Source of the DNA: Spiroplasma citri
GTDB taxonomy: Bacteria > Bacillota_I > Bacilli_A > Mycoplasmatales > Mycoplasmataceae
Direction of reading: 5' to 3'
Assembly (NCBI RefSeq): GCF_001886855.1
Contig: NZ_CP013197.1
Location: forward strand, 868,001-932,000
Length of the DNA: 64,000 nucleotides
Under the pieces are notes generated by a model. That model made no database searches, was not told the origin of the DNA, and worked only from the letters and a program-made list of their open reading frames with translations. The number at the start of each line of letters is the position of its first letter. The stretch's first letter is position 1. A program made the translations under genes and the position numbers. Of the stretch, positions 8,290-18,494 are shown one piece after another.

Positions 8290-10464
8290 ATGAAAAAATC
8301 GTTATCTTTATTTGCCATATTTATTTTAACTTTTTTGGGTTTGGTTATTCCATTTATTACTTTAACGGCGTTTAGACCCTTAAATGAGGAGCAATATACG
8401 CTTAAACAAGAAAGTAGTACTGGTAAAGGTATTAATGAAACTGATTTTATTAATACAATGTTTTTACGCAGTAGTTTTTTTGAAAATTGATCGGAGACAA
8501 ATTATTTTATTAATCGAACTTTAAAAACATCAAAAAATTTATTGTTTAATGATAAATGGTATTTAGATTTTTTACAAGATAGTTATTCCACCGGAGTTGT
8601 TTATGATAAACCAGATGAAGTATTTTTGGGTTATTATCAACAATGACATAGTTTAAAAAATAGGTATATGGTTGAAAAATTTTATGATGTTAAAAGGGAG
8701 AATTTTTTGGATGATTTAACTGATTTTATTTATGCCTTTGCTGTAAAATATAAGATGTTTAATGTATCGAAAGAAATTGTGGAAAATGTTGACCGCTATA
8801 AAGAAAATCATTATCCAAGAGTTAAGTTAAAAGTAGATAATTGAAAATTAATTGATAGAGATAATTTTGTAAAAGAAAATAATGAAAAAAATAATAAATG
8901 ATATATTTTAATTGCTAAACAAATGCAAAGTGATAATTTTTCTATTATAAAATTTAATTTTTCAAATGAACTAATTTGAAAAGTTGGAGAACATAGAGGA
9001 CATAGAATTAATAATCGTTGATATGTTTATATTAATTCACTATATCGTTGAGATGGCGTTGGTGAACCACAATTACCAACTATTGACAAAAACACTGGTG
9101 AAATTACTGACTGAAATAGTTATCAACAAACTCGCGTAAAAGAATTTATTGATTTATCTTTATATTCTGTTTTGCAAGAAAATATTAGAGTTCAGCAAGG
9201 TGGTAGTGCGGATTATGAAAATCCGAATAAGGTTGGTACAAAGCGGATAATTTTTGATTTTGAGACGGTTGATGAATTGGATGTTAAAAATATTAAAAAA
9301 ACAATTTATCGGATGATTTTGACTGTTGATGAAGCAAATTTAATTATTTCTGGTAGTTTAGAGTTAAATAATATTAATAATGATGATTTAAGTTTTAATT
9401 TTAGTTTTATGCGAACGGGAATGGGTGAAGTTTTTAATTTTAATGGTTCAATTTATTCATCATTAAATAGTAAAGATTTAAAATATTATCAACAGTTTAG
9501 CGGTCAGTTTGATTTATCTAAGTTTTTACAGTCGTTTTTTGCAAGTGCTTTGGTGCCAGTGTTTCAAAATCGTAGTTCGTTTATTGAAAATGGATATATT
9601 GATAATTTACAGTATGATACTGTTTTAGTTAACTTTTTTGCGTTGAAATTACAAAATTTTAATAATATTTTGTTGAGTGAAAATATTAACGATAAATTAC
9701 AATTTGATAAATTATTAAATAGTATGTTTAAGATTTCACAGAAATTTTATACTAATTATTTACGTACGATTTTTGATTTAGAGAATAACACTTATGTTCA
9801 AGGTTATAATAAAAAATATGGTTTATTAGTAAATAATGGTTTTAAAATTTACCCACGATATTTTTATTTTTCTGATAAATATAAGCAATTAGATATTAAA
9901 TTATATTCATCATTTAAAAATCGGTTTTATACGATTAATAATTATGGTAGTGTTTTTAATTATGATTTTTCGGTTGCTAATAATTATGATATTAAGTCAA
10001 ATTCCGGTTATGTTTTTGGCGGTGATTTACAAAATAAATATGGTTTGCAATATAAAAAAATTGAAGAACAAAAAATCGGTTATAATGTTTTTGAATTGCA
10101 AGCACAAAAAGAGAATGATATGTACCGATATTATGATTTTAATTTTGGAATTTATAACTGACAAGAGATTAATAATGGTGGGTTGTTCCCCGATAAACAA
10201 TGATGACAAGTGCAATATGTAACGCCAGAGGGTTGATGAGATTTTGGTGCTCATATTAAAAATGCTGTGATTTGAATTGTCAATACTATTCCCGGTGTTA
10301 AACAAGTTAATGAATTAGCTAGTGGTGTTGGTAAGGTTTTTGAAACAGTATATAGTTTTTTTAGTCAAATATTTGAGGTATGAAAATTTAATCCCGCATT
10401 GTATAGTACAATAACAAATATCTTTTTATTAATTATTTTTATGAAATTTGTGCGATTAATATAA
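8290..10464 (+). CDS. SpV1 adsorption/receptor-binding protein (ORF1 type), 724 aa
   Basis: The longest viral gene, preceded by TTAGGAG. The N-terminal signal segment (LFAIFILTFLGLVIPFITL) is followed by a large exported part and a C-terminal membrane anchor (FLLIIFMKFVRLI), the topology of filamentous-phage pIII proteins. Residues about 183-276 (bases 8839-9116) form a variable domain that differs completely from the equivalent domain in SpV1-C but is almost identical to the antisense lipoprotein at 10476-10934. The flanking framework is conserved between viruses. In-frame TGA codons include pairs such as QWWQ and GWWDF. Role in host attachment and release is inferred from topology and position. 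Confidence 0.8.
8839..9116. repeat. Variable-domain cassette, inverted copy at 10499-10776
   Basis: About 278 bases within the adsorption gene recur in inverted orientation inside the lipoprotein gene at 10499-10776. I count about three differences, nearly all near the 3' framework end. The match begins at AATTGAAAATTAATTGATAG and ends at ATTACTGACTGAAA. Such identity inside one virus, against no DNA similarity to the same cassette in SpV1-C, points to recent copying. Confidence 0.9.
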
Positions 10465-10492
10465 AAAAGGAACTGTTATTCAGTTCCTTTTT
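10465..10492. terminator. Bidirectional terminator between adhesin and lipoprotein
   Basis: The stem AAAGGAACTG/CAGTTCCTTT, with loop TTATT, is followed by T-rich sequence on both strands. It ends the + strand viral operon and the - strand lipoprotein gene, whose stop codon lies in the loop. SpV1-C has the same arrangement at about 39098-39128. Confidence 0.8.
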
Positions 10493-10934
10493 GTTTTTTT
10501 CAGTCAGTAATTTCACCGGTTTTTTTGTCAATAGTTGGTAATTGTGGTTCACCAACGCCATCTCAACGATATAGTGAATTAATATAAACATATCAACGAT
10601 TATTAATTCTATGTCCTCTATGTTCTCCAACTTTTCAAATTAGCTCATTTGAAAAATTAAATTTTATAATAGAAAAATTATCACTTTGCATTTGTTTAGC
10701 AATTAAAATATATCATTTATTATTTTTTTCATTATTTTCTTTTACAAAATTATCTCTATCAATTAATTTTCAATTACTACCTTCTGGTGGTTTTTGTGGA
10801 TTATATGATGGTTTTGGTGTCGGTTTATTTTCTTCATTATTATTTGGTTTTTTAGATTTTTCACAACTGATTAGTGTTGTTGTGCTTGTTGCGGTTAATC
10901 CAATTGCTCCTATTATGCTAAGTCATTTTTTCAT
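10476..10934 (-). CDS. Phage-encoded lipoprotein with adhesin-matched domain (allele 1)
   Basis: A 152-residue lipoprotein: signal MKKWLSIIGAIGLTATS with lipobox LISC, a Lys/Asn/Pro-rich linker (KPTPKPSYNPQKPPEG), then a domain starting NWKLIDRDNF and ending GEPQLPTIDKKTGEITDW. That domain is nearly identical to residues inside the adsorption protein of the same virus. The gene faces the viral operon and shares its terminator; an AAGGAGC site precedes the ATG. SpV1-C has the same gene with a different domain that matches its own adhesin. Lipidation at the cell surface plus domain mimicry suggests receptor blocking or superinfection exclusion; this is inference. Confidence 0.8.
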
Positions 10935-11054
10935 ACATATATATTGCTCCTTTTTATTTTTTTATATATAATTGATTTTATCACATATCAATTATATATC
11001 AATTATTCGTATTAAATATTAATTTTATAAGTTAATGAAAGGTATATAAATGTT

Positions 11055-12012
11055 ATGTATAGTCATTTAAGTTTTATGGATAAAGTTAAATTAGAACAAT
11101 TATTATTATCAAAAATTTTTTTAAAAAAGAATGGTGAGCAGAATATTTCTGCAATTGCTAAATATTTGAATAGACATCGTAGTACTATTTTACGAGAAAT
11201 TAAGCGTTTTAAAACTATTGATGAATATAGTGCTTATAAGTCAGATAAAATGTATTATGAGAAAAGAAAAAAGAATAATAAAAGATTTAAGTTTACAGAA
11301 GAACAATTAAATTTTATTCATCTGAGATTTAATGTTTATCATGATTCACCATCAGAACTTATTTATCGTTATTTTTTAAAATTTAAAGTTAAATTTCCCG
11401 TTTGTGTTAAAACATTGTATAAATGAATTCGTTTAGGTTTTTATGGTTTTTTAAAACAGAATTTACGACACCATGGTAAAAAATACAAAAGAAAAGGAAA
11501 ATCTGATAATCGTGGTAAATTAACTGATTTTAAGTCAATTTGAGATATTGATAATAAAGTTTCTAATGTTGGATGACTTGAAATGGATACAGTGGTTGGT
11601 AAAGACCATAAATCTGCTATTTTAGTTTTAGTAGAACAATTAAGTAAAAAATATTTTGCAATAAAATTAGAAAATTATACTGCTAGGGAAGTTGAGAAAA
11701 AGTTTAAAGATATTATTAAGATATTATTATAAAGGAATAATAACAGATAGAGGGAAAGAATTTAGTAAATGAAGAGAAATGGAAATATTTGCTGAAACAC
11801 AAGTATATTTTTGTGATGCTGGTTCACCACAACAAAAACCTTTAATTGAATATATGAATAGTGAATTAAGACATTGATTTCCTAAGGGAACTGATTTTAA
11901 TAAAGTTAGTCAAAAACAAATAGATTGAGTAGTTAATGTTATAAATGATAAACTCCGACCGTGTTTAAATTGAATAAGTGCAAAAGAAGTATTTTTACAG
12001 AATATTAAATAA
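11055..12012 (+). pseudogene. IS30-family transposase, one frameshift
   Basis: The N-terminus has the IS30 helix-turn-helix (SFMDKVKLEQLLLSK, then ISAIAKYLNRHRSTILREIK). Catalytic acidic motifs follow: WLEMDTVVGKDHK, then ITDRGKEF, then KPLIEYMNSELR. The first frame stops at TAA 11730-11732; the rest is open in the frame shifted by +1 until TAA 12010-12012. The break lies between the first and second catalytic Asp. It may be simple decay or a programmed frameshift. IS30-type transposases are known in some SpV1 genomes and are thought to integrate them. A C-terminal relic of the same gene lies at 29317. Confidence 0.8.
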
Positions 12013-12345
12013 ATTTATTAATTAAAATTTAATAAATTGTTTTTTAGTGTGTTTAAATGTGTGTAAAATAAAAGAAAAATTAAAGTATTTTTAATTTTTT
12101 TAAATTTATGGTTGATTTTTGTAATTTTTATTATATTATTTAATTAATAAAGATTTGTTGCATTTCATTTTACATAATTCATATTTATAAAATATTTTAA
12201 TTTTTAAAAAAAAGAGTTGCATTTGTTAAAAATGATGTTATCATCAAATTAACAAGAGAAAAAATTTTCTGCTTGAATTTACATAATACAAAAAAAGAAA
12301 GCACCCCTGTGCTTTTAACAATTTAATTGTTTGTTAAAATATTTA
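12013..12345. other. SpV1-A right end, non-coding
   Basis: AT-rich sequence without a gene. The first 40 bases (TTATTAATTAAAATTTAATA then a TTTTTTAGTGTGTTTAA motif) recur as a complement beside the SpV1-C transposase at about 37290-37335, so they belong to the virus. Bases 12208-12285 (GAGTTGCATTTGTTAAAAAT onward) recur at 29578-29652. The host terminator follows at 12296-12317. Confidence 0.6.
12296..12317 (-). terminator. Terminator of the minus-strand membrane protein
   Basis: The short stem AAAGCAC/GTGCTTT with a CCCCT loop is followed on the minus strand by a T run. It lies 30 bases after the stop of the gene at 12346. Confidence 0.65.
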
Positions 12346-13170
12346 TTAAGAATTTTTTGATTGTTGATGATGTTTGGCAACTTTTAATATACTAAAATGA
12401 TATAAACCACCAAAAGCAGTAATAATCCCTGAAATTAAGACAATAGCAATTATAAATCAAACAATGCCAGGTAAACCTTGTGCTTTTGGATTTGTAATTT
12501 GTAAGAAGAAATATTGATAGGCAATCTTTAAATGCATTCCACTATATTCACATAATATTCCTTTGATAACTCCATAAACACCATATAAAATTGGATAAAT
12601 AAAATATCATCCTAATTTTTGTTGATAAAATTGTTTTGTTGAAACTAGCGGTGATTGTTTAGCAAAGATAACAATATAAATAATTGTTAATATTGGTACA
12701 ATAACATGCAAAATAATTTGCTCCGTTCATTGTAGTGGACCTCACATTAAATCTTTATTTTTTAAGATTCCTGGTAATAATACAAAATTGTAAATTAAAC
12801 AAGTAACTGTAATATACACAGCAACTGATAATGAAAAATATGTTTTTAATGGTTTAATGATTCCTTCTTGACGATGACAAATAATTGCAATTACAAATCA
12901 AATTAGGACTAAAAAATTTGATTGCGTAGTAAAAAATGAAATTCATCATATTGTATAGCCAGCATAATTTCAATGACTAATTGCTTCTGTTTGATCATAA
13001 ACAGCTCATAAATATGTCACTTGGTTATTACTATCCGTAACAATCATTTTGTCTAAATGCAGTAAATTAGTTAAATAATTAGTTAGTAACCCAAATAAAG
13101 CAACCAATGCAATAATTATTTTGAATCAAAACCGTCAATCACGACAATAATATTTGATAAATTTATACAT
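12346..13170 (-). CDS. Multi-pass membrane protein, Pr6Pr-like
   Basis: A 274-residue integral membrane protein with about seven hydrophobic segments, starting MYKFIKYYCRDWRFWFK. Features such as FFTTQSNFLVLIWF, QWTEQIILHVIVPI and PLVSTKQFYQQKLGWYFIYP followed by LYGVYGVIKG match the Pr6Pr / FAR-17a-like membrane family found in Mollicutes and Firmicutes. No catalytic function is established for that family. AGAAAGAGGG provides a ribosome site. It stands between the SpV1-A prophage and the nadD-mtnN operon and looks intact. Confidence 0.75.
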
Positions 13171-13227
13171 TAAATCCCTCTTTCTATTTAATAACATTGT
13201 TTAAATTATATCTTAATTTTAAATTTT

Positions 13228-13908
13228 TTATTCTTTATTATTAAATAATTTTGTCAAAATTAAATCAGAAATTAAAATTCCTGCTTGTGATAAATTTTGT
13301 TTAAATTGTGTTGTTGAACTTTTTTTAGTTGCTTGTAAATAATCTGTAATAATTTTAATACTAACAATTGGAATTTGATACTTTAAGGAAACTTGAAAAA
13401 AAGCACAACCTTCCATATCCACCACATCAATTTTATTCTTAAATTTAGTATTAATATGATTAAAATATTCTAGTTTATCAATAAAAATATCACTGCTCCC
13501 TAAAAATGCTGGTTGAATGTTAGGTATTTTTGATGTAATTGTAGTTACTAATTTTTTATCACTATAATAACTAGGCAATTCACCTGGAATTTGCCCCATT
13601 GTATAACCAAATTCTTGTGCATCAGCAAAAGTATAGTAAGCTTCAGTAATCACTAAAACTGATAATGGTTTAAAACTTGACTTTAAAGTCCCAACTGTGC
13701 CAATATTATAAACTGTTTTAATTGCATAATCTTTAAGTAAGATTGTTAAAGTCATTGCAGCATTTACTAAACCAATCTTGCTAATTGCAAATAATCAATT
13801 ACCTTTTTGATATAATTCAATCTGTGAGTATTTACCAATTACTGTTGGTTTTAAAGCATTTAAAATTGTTATTAACTCTTCTTTCATTGCACTAATAATT
13901 AAATTCAT
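13228..13908 (-). CDS. mtnN: 5'-methylthioadenosine/S-adenosylhomocysteine nucleosidase
   Basis: A 226-residue nucleoside phosphorylase-like enzyme that cleaves adenine from methylthioadenosine and S-adenosylhomocysteine. The N-terminus MNLIISAMKEELITIL is the usual start. IYNIGTVG-type glycine loop, AYYTFADAQEFGY, DMEGCAFFQVS (with the substrate-binding Met-Glu pair) and IKIITDYLQ (catalytic Asp) are all present. It begins 5 bases after the nadD-yqeK stop on the same strand, so they form an operon. The length is normal and the gene looks intact. Confidence 0.93.
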
Positions 13909-13912
13909 TACG

Positions 13913-15010
13913 TTATTTATCCTCTTTTCATTGTTGATAAGTTAATTGTATGTTTTTACCTAAATGTTCAAGACCTTGCTTATCTACTGCTCGTTCAAAT
14001 TGGATTATTAATAATTCTTGAAACGCTTTTATTAAATCTTTTTGTGCTAATGTTCGATAATAATCAACTTTCGGATAATTTCGTTCACTACTAATTTTAT
14101 CCGCAACAAAAATTAGCATTTCAAACAATGTCATTTGTGGATGGCCAACAGTATGTAATTTAACTGCTGTTAAAATATCCTCATCAGTAAATAATAAATC
14201 ATATTTTAAATGACAATAAGCTGTATAAGCATGCCAAGTAGGAATTGGCTCTGATAAAAAAGTTGGTAAGTATTTTGTTAGATATGCTTTTTGTTTTTGT
14301 TTTGACCATTGTTTCGTAATATCATGATATGTTCCAGCAATTAAAGCTTTTTGCGGGTTTAATTTATGAATCAATGCTAATTCTTGGGCTTTTTGCCCAA
14401 CATTTAAACAATGTTGATATCGTTCCTTATCCATATTTTGTCCCAATCGTTCTGGTAAATATAATAAATTATTATTAATATACTTAGTAATACTTGGCAA
14501 TTGCAATGAAATGTTTTTTCCTTCTCGTAACATTGTTGATGATAAATGTAAATTATTATGAAATGGAATTACTATTGCTTGATATTGTTTTAAAATTGCT
14601 TGTTCAATTGGTTCATTTCGTTGAAAAACAATAAAAGTTTGCATTCTTGTTAATTCAATAATATTGTTTCATTTATTTAACGATGCTAGTTGGTCAGAAC
14701 CAATCATAAAATAAAATTGATAATGTGGAAATTGGCCTTGCAATTTTAAAACAGTATCATATGTTATACTAGGTTTTGTATTTTCTAATTCAATTAAATT
14801 AATCTTAACATACGATAAACCAGCAACTGCTAAAGTAATCATTGCAACACGATCAGTGGAAGAAGATAATTTTCGTGTTTTAAAAGGATTCTGATTTGTT
14901 GGAATAATTCAGATTTCATCAATATCTGTTTTTGTTTTAACAAGATTAATCATTGTTAAATGGTCAGTATGAAATGGGTCAAAACTACCACCAAATAATG
15001 CTATCTTCAT
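13913..15010 (-). CDS. nadD: NadD nicotinate-nucleotide adenylyltransferase fused to HD-domain YqeK
   Basis: A 365-residue fusion typical of Mollicutes. The N-terminal half has the nucleotidyltransferase signature FGGSFDPFHTDHLTMI, then IIPTNQNPFK and the second motif near HLSSTMLREGKN. It makes nicotinate adenine dinucleotide in NAD synthesis. From about residue 195 an HD hydrolase domain begins (RYQHCLNVGQKAQELA, GTYHDITKQW, HTVGHPQMTLFEMLIFVADKISSER), resembling YqeK, a diadenosine tetraphosphate hydrolase. The start ATG is preceded by AGGAAAA. It is the first gene of the operon with mtnN. Confidence 0.9.
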
Positions 15011-15061
15011 TTATTTTTCCTCCCAATCTAAAAAATACAGCACATAAAAACAAAACAAAAA

Positions 15062-15775
15062 TTATTCATCTTTATTTTTAATTCCTAATTCAACTAAAAC
15101 ACCCTCCACAGTATCACGCACAACTTGTTGAAATTGTTTTACAGATAATGTAATTGTAACATTCTCTTTTTCACTTAAATTATTAGAAGTCTTTTTTGGT
15201 AAGTTTTGTTTTAAAGTATTAATTTCACTTTTATCCCCAGCAATTGTAATTTTATTTTTTTTTACTCTTTTTGACGAATTTTCTGCTAATGGTTCACCAT
15301 TAGGCTCACCATTATGCGCTAATTCTAATTTATCATCATCACGATGAGAAATCTTAATTCGATCCATAATATATGCCATTCGGTCATTAAAATTCCGTTC
15401 TTTAATTCGATTTAGCATTTGTTGAAACTCATTTGGTTGAACTTGAGAACTATCACGTAATTTTTTTAATTGCTCTAAGCGTTCTAATAAATTTTCATGT
15501 TCATTAACATTATGTTCTTCTTTATATTTATTAATTTGATGACGTGAATTTTGAACAAGACTATCAATACTATTAGTATCCTCTTGAGTTGTTTTAATCT
15601 CAGAATTTTCTAAATTATTTATTATAACCCTTTTTGATTGTGACAATTTAAAGTCAATTGTTTCATCACTAAAATTAGCTCCACTAAACCCTTCAATTTC
15701 ATCATCAAAAGCACTCGCTGTTTCTAAATTTACTATTTTTTGTTCAGTTTTTTTTCGTCTTCATCATTTAAACAT
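15062..15775 (-). CDS. Hypothetical charged protein, 237 aa
   Basis: A hydrophilic, probably largely disordered protein starting MFKWWRRKKTEQKIVNLE. It has a coiled-coil-like centre (ENLLERLEQLKKLRD, FQQMLNRIKERNFNDRM) and a C-terminal motif FQQVVRDTVEGVLVELGIK. No membrane segment. It lies about 50 bases upstream of nadD on the same strand, so it may be the operon's first gene. The aromatic and basic N-terminus could bind a membrane or partner. I do not recognise the family. Confidence 0.7.
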
Positions 15776-15861
15776 ATCTTTGCCTCTAATTCCATATACA
15801 TTATTATATAATAAATTATTAAAATTTCTGTCAATATCTAGCTAAAATTTCGTAAATTTAT

Positions 15862-16695
15862 TTAATTGATAATTGTTTCATAGTATATCTTTCAGTTCAT
15901 GGATGATTTGATTTGGGTTTATGAGCTTTAGATTTTGGTAATGTTTTTTCTGTATTTTTAACTGTTGAAATATATTCTAATAGATTATAAATTTTGTTTT
16001 CATACTTAAGATACAATGTTTTAGTAAAGGTGTCTTTTTCTTCGTTTTTACTATTATTTTTTTTGATAAGTAAAAATTGTTCGCTTATATGTATAAAATG
16101 TCATAGGAATACCATAGTTTTTTAAAATTTGATATAAAACATTAATAAAAATTTAAGGTTTCTTGATAATCAAAATATAATCCAACAACTGTATTTGTTG
16201 CATCATCAATAACACCATGTAAAAATATTTTAGGATGATTTATTCCTAGTCATAAATGTTCACTAGCATCAGGTTATAATAATTCCCCAAAATATTTGCG
16301 GCGTTCTCTTAAAGTATGTGATTTATCTTTTTTTCTTAATTTCTGTTTTCTAGGAGATTTTATTTAATTTAGAGACATTAAGTTGTACAAAAGTGAATAA
16401 GAAATTTTTATTTTTTCATTTTCAATTAATTTTTCTTTAAAATGTATAAAATTAAAATCAATATATTTAGTTTTGTAAAGATTAAGAATATTTTCACAAA
16501 TTTCTGGTTTTGTTTTGTTATATGCTGTTATACCACGTGAATGATGGCAAAGGAGGTCATATTTTGTGTATCATAAATTTTCATTAATTGTTCAATTCTA
16601 CGAATAGACAAATCTAAAATTTTAGCAGCACGTTTTTTTTGTTATTTCATTTTAATAACTTTTCTAATAGTTTTATATTTATGTTTTTCTGTCAT
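15862..16695 (-). pseudogene. Decayed IS1202/ISNCY-type transposase
   Basis: Fragments in several frames form a recognisable transposase: an N-terminal HTH region (MTEKHKYKTIRKVIK then KKRAAKILDLSIRRIEQLM), a middle part (KSPRKQKLRKKDKSHTLRER then LWLGINHPKIFLHGVIDDATN), and a part resembling the second catalytic region (YGIPMTFYTYKRTIFTYQKK). The expected catalytic Asp of the TDNRT-type motif has become Tyr. The last part of the catalytic domain is missing and there are many stops. It is a dead insertion sequence between two host loci. Confidence 0.65.
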
Positions 16696-16850
16696 TGTTA
16701 ATTTTCTTTCCATAGTTATCAGCAAATTAATAATATAAATAATTGCGAAATTTTTGCTAGATAACTATTACGAAATTATTACAAGATAAGGACATAAATT
16801 ATTAAAATTTCTTGCAGTTTTTTGCAACAATGTTAAAATAATATTGTAAT

Positions 16851-16930
16851 TGACAGAGGTAACTTACAAAACATAAGTTTGAGAAATACTCTTAGAACCT
16901 GATCTAGTTAACACTAGCGTAGGGAGTTCA
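16851..16930 (+). promoter_or_regulatory. TPP (thiamine pyrophosphate) riboswitch
   Basis: The sequence contains the THI-box core: TTGAGAAATACTC, then ACCTGATCTAGTTAACACTAG (read with its GCGTAGGGAG tail). The pairing CTAG/CTAG of the P4 arm and the CTGAGA-like loop are in the right order and spacing. It lies about 90 bases upstream of the thiT-like gene, where it would lower expression when thiamine pyrophosphate is plentiful. Confidence 0.92.
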
Positions 16931-17022
16931 AATTCGTTATTTATTTAATTTAATAAATTTAATTTGATGCTCACTTTCACAGAAGTTAATTACAAAATTA
17001 TTTGTGTAAGGAAATTTTTTAT

Positions 17023-18048
17023 ATGGCCACAACCGCAATTTTTAAGTTTAAGTTAAACCAACAAAAAATTATTTTATGATATAATAAAGTAACTATTTTT
17101 ATCATCATTAGTTTATATCTTGGTATTATAATAAATCTTAGTATTTTACCATTATCAACATTAAGTAAATTATTCCATTTAAATAATGACCAAAATTTTA
17201 AAAATATATGATTTTTTTGTTTAGCGGTTTGTGGATTTGGTTTAATATTTAGTATCATATCCGCAATAAGTGTTTGATTAACAAATTATGAAGAATATAT
17301 TAATTATAAGTTTCAGTTTATTATTTTAAATATTATTAGTTTAAATTTTCTTAATTTAATTAGTAATCTTATTATTTATAGTTATGAAACAAAAGTTAGT
17401 GATTTATTATTTACTAATGTTATAAAACGAAAACGATTTTTAATTAATTTAGGAATTTGAAAATGAAAAACATTTGATATTGTTATTATTGGAATGTTTG
17501 CAGCAGTAACCTTAGCATTAGCATATTTAGAAACCCTGCTGCCAATTTTACCCCATGGGGGTGGGATTGCTCTAAAATATATTCCTCTTACAATAATTGC
17601 TTTTTTTCATTCCGCTTTAGCTGGTTTTTTTGTTGGAAGCATTAGTGCCTTAATGTCCCTGTTATTTATTCCCTCTGGTTTTATTGTTTCACCTTGATCA
17701 TATTTGTTGGATTATTTTATTCCAATGATTATTCCAATGATTGCTGGCTTTATGCGGTTTAAAGTTAACAATGATAAAAAAAATATTACATATGTTAATT
17801 ATATTATTATTTGTTTTAGCATCATTGGTTTAATTGCTTTATCACAAATATTAGGTGGTGTTATCATTTGAACCACATTATTTCCTGCTTCTGTTTGACC
17901 AGGGTATTCTAATTGATTATATGCAATTGTTTATAATTTTATTCATAGTTTTCTTTTTACCTATCCAATCATGCAAATTGTAATACCCCTTGCCTTGCGC
18001 GGTTTAGCTCCAGTGTTTTGACAACGTTATTTAAAATATGATAATTAA
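17023..18048 (+). CDS. thiT: ThiT-like thiamine ECF transporter substrate-binding subunit, long N-terminus
   Basis: The C-terminal half (about residues 160-341) matches the ThiT family: LETLLPILPHGGGIALKYIP, the following HSALAGFFVGSISALMSLL, and a conserved SYLLDYFIPM segment with the family Asp-Tyr. ThiT binds thiamine and works with an ECF energising module. A TPP riboswitch directly upstream supports the substrate. At 341 residues it is far longer than usual ThiT (about 190): an extra N-terminal part has three or so membrane segments of unknown role. The start is ATG 17023 after GTAAGGA. Terminator follows at 18103. Confidence 0.85.
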
Positions 18049-18102
18049 GGTTGCATAAAAAAGTAGGGTATAAAAATATAAAGAAATTAAATAAGAATAA
18101 TT

Positions 18103-18130
18103 AAACCATTTACAAAAATGGTTTTTTTTA
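18103..18130 (+). terminator. Terminator after thiT
   Basis: AAACCATTTACAAAAATGGT hairpin followed by eight T. A mobile-element junction (ATTTGAAAAAACC) starts exactly at the end of the T run, as at 57112 and 63163. Confidence 0.8.
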
Positions 18131-18169
18131 TTTGAAAAAACCTAAAATAACTAATTGATTCAAAACAAG

Positions 18170-18330
18170 GATAGTATCTTTATATATTTATAATTTTTAA
18201 AATAATAAAAAGTTGTTTCCTTTCTGAAAAAAAACAATATTAAATTAAGAAATTAATAAATAATTTATCTACTAACTTAGTAAAGGTGTTGTCCTTGTTT
18301 TGTTTCACTTAGTTATATTAATAAATCAAT
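18170..18330. repeat. Inverted repeat ends of the 700-bp module
   Basis: CAAAACAAGGATAGTATCTTT near 18171 pairs imperfectly with AAAGGTGTTGTCCTTGTTTTG near 18280. The same pair is present in inverted orientation at about 56945-57080. It precedes the small Cys-containing ORF in both places. Confidence 0.6.
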
Positions 18331-18359
18331 CGTTAAATGTTAGATTGGAAAAACTAAAA

Positions 18360-18479
18360 ATGGAAAAAATTAATATTATGATTAAATGCAGTAAATGCGG
18401 AATACCAAAGCGAGTTCATAAAGTTAAAAATCGCGAAAAAACAGAATGATTTGAAGATATTTATTATAGTCAATATTAA
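18360..18479 (+). CDS. Tiny CxxC protein, 39 aa
   Basis: MEKINIMIKCSKCGIPKRVH, then a basic/aromatic tail ending EDIYYSQY. It has one CxxC pair (CSKC), so it may hold zinc only as a dimer. A near-identical frame is at 56758-56877. Conservation of the protein in two rearranged places suggests it is a real viral or plasmid gene, perhaps regulatory. Confidence 0.55.
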
Positions 18480-18494
18480 ATTTGATTTATAAAA

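Larger units (their letters stand above)
3889..12285 (+). mobile_element. Integrated SpV1-type plectrovirus (SpV1-A), IS30-bearing
   Basis: About 8.4 kb in standard SpV1 order: two small ORFs, capsid, repeat-rich intergenic cassette, small membrane proteins, Zot-like ATPase, two more membrane proteins, adsorption protein, antisense lipoprotein and IS30-type transposase. Most genes are open and overlap by one to a few bases, so this is the best preserved copy in the window. Candidate ends share an imperfect inverted repeat: ATGTAA plus GCAACAAATC near 3891-3913, and the complement near 12152-12174. The exact borders are uncertain. Confidence 0.9.

Noticed and set aside
9944-10305. Overlapping frames on both strands inside the adsorption gene
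   Set aside because: They follow codon periodicity of the adsorption gene and recur only because the DNA recurs in SpV1-C; no independent support.
3880-12290. Exact target-site duplications for SpV1-A
   Set aside because: Only an imperfect inverted repeat could be found near the borders; no convincing direct duplication was visible by eye.
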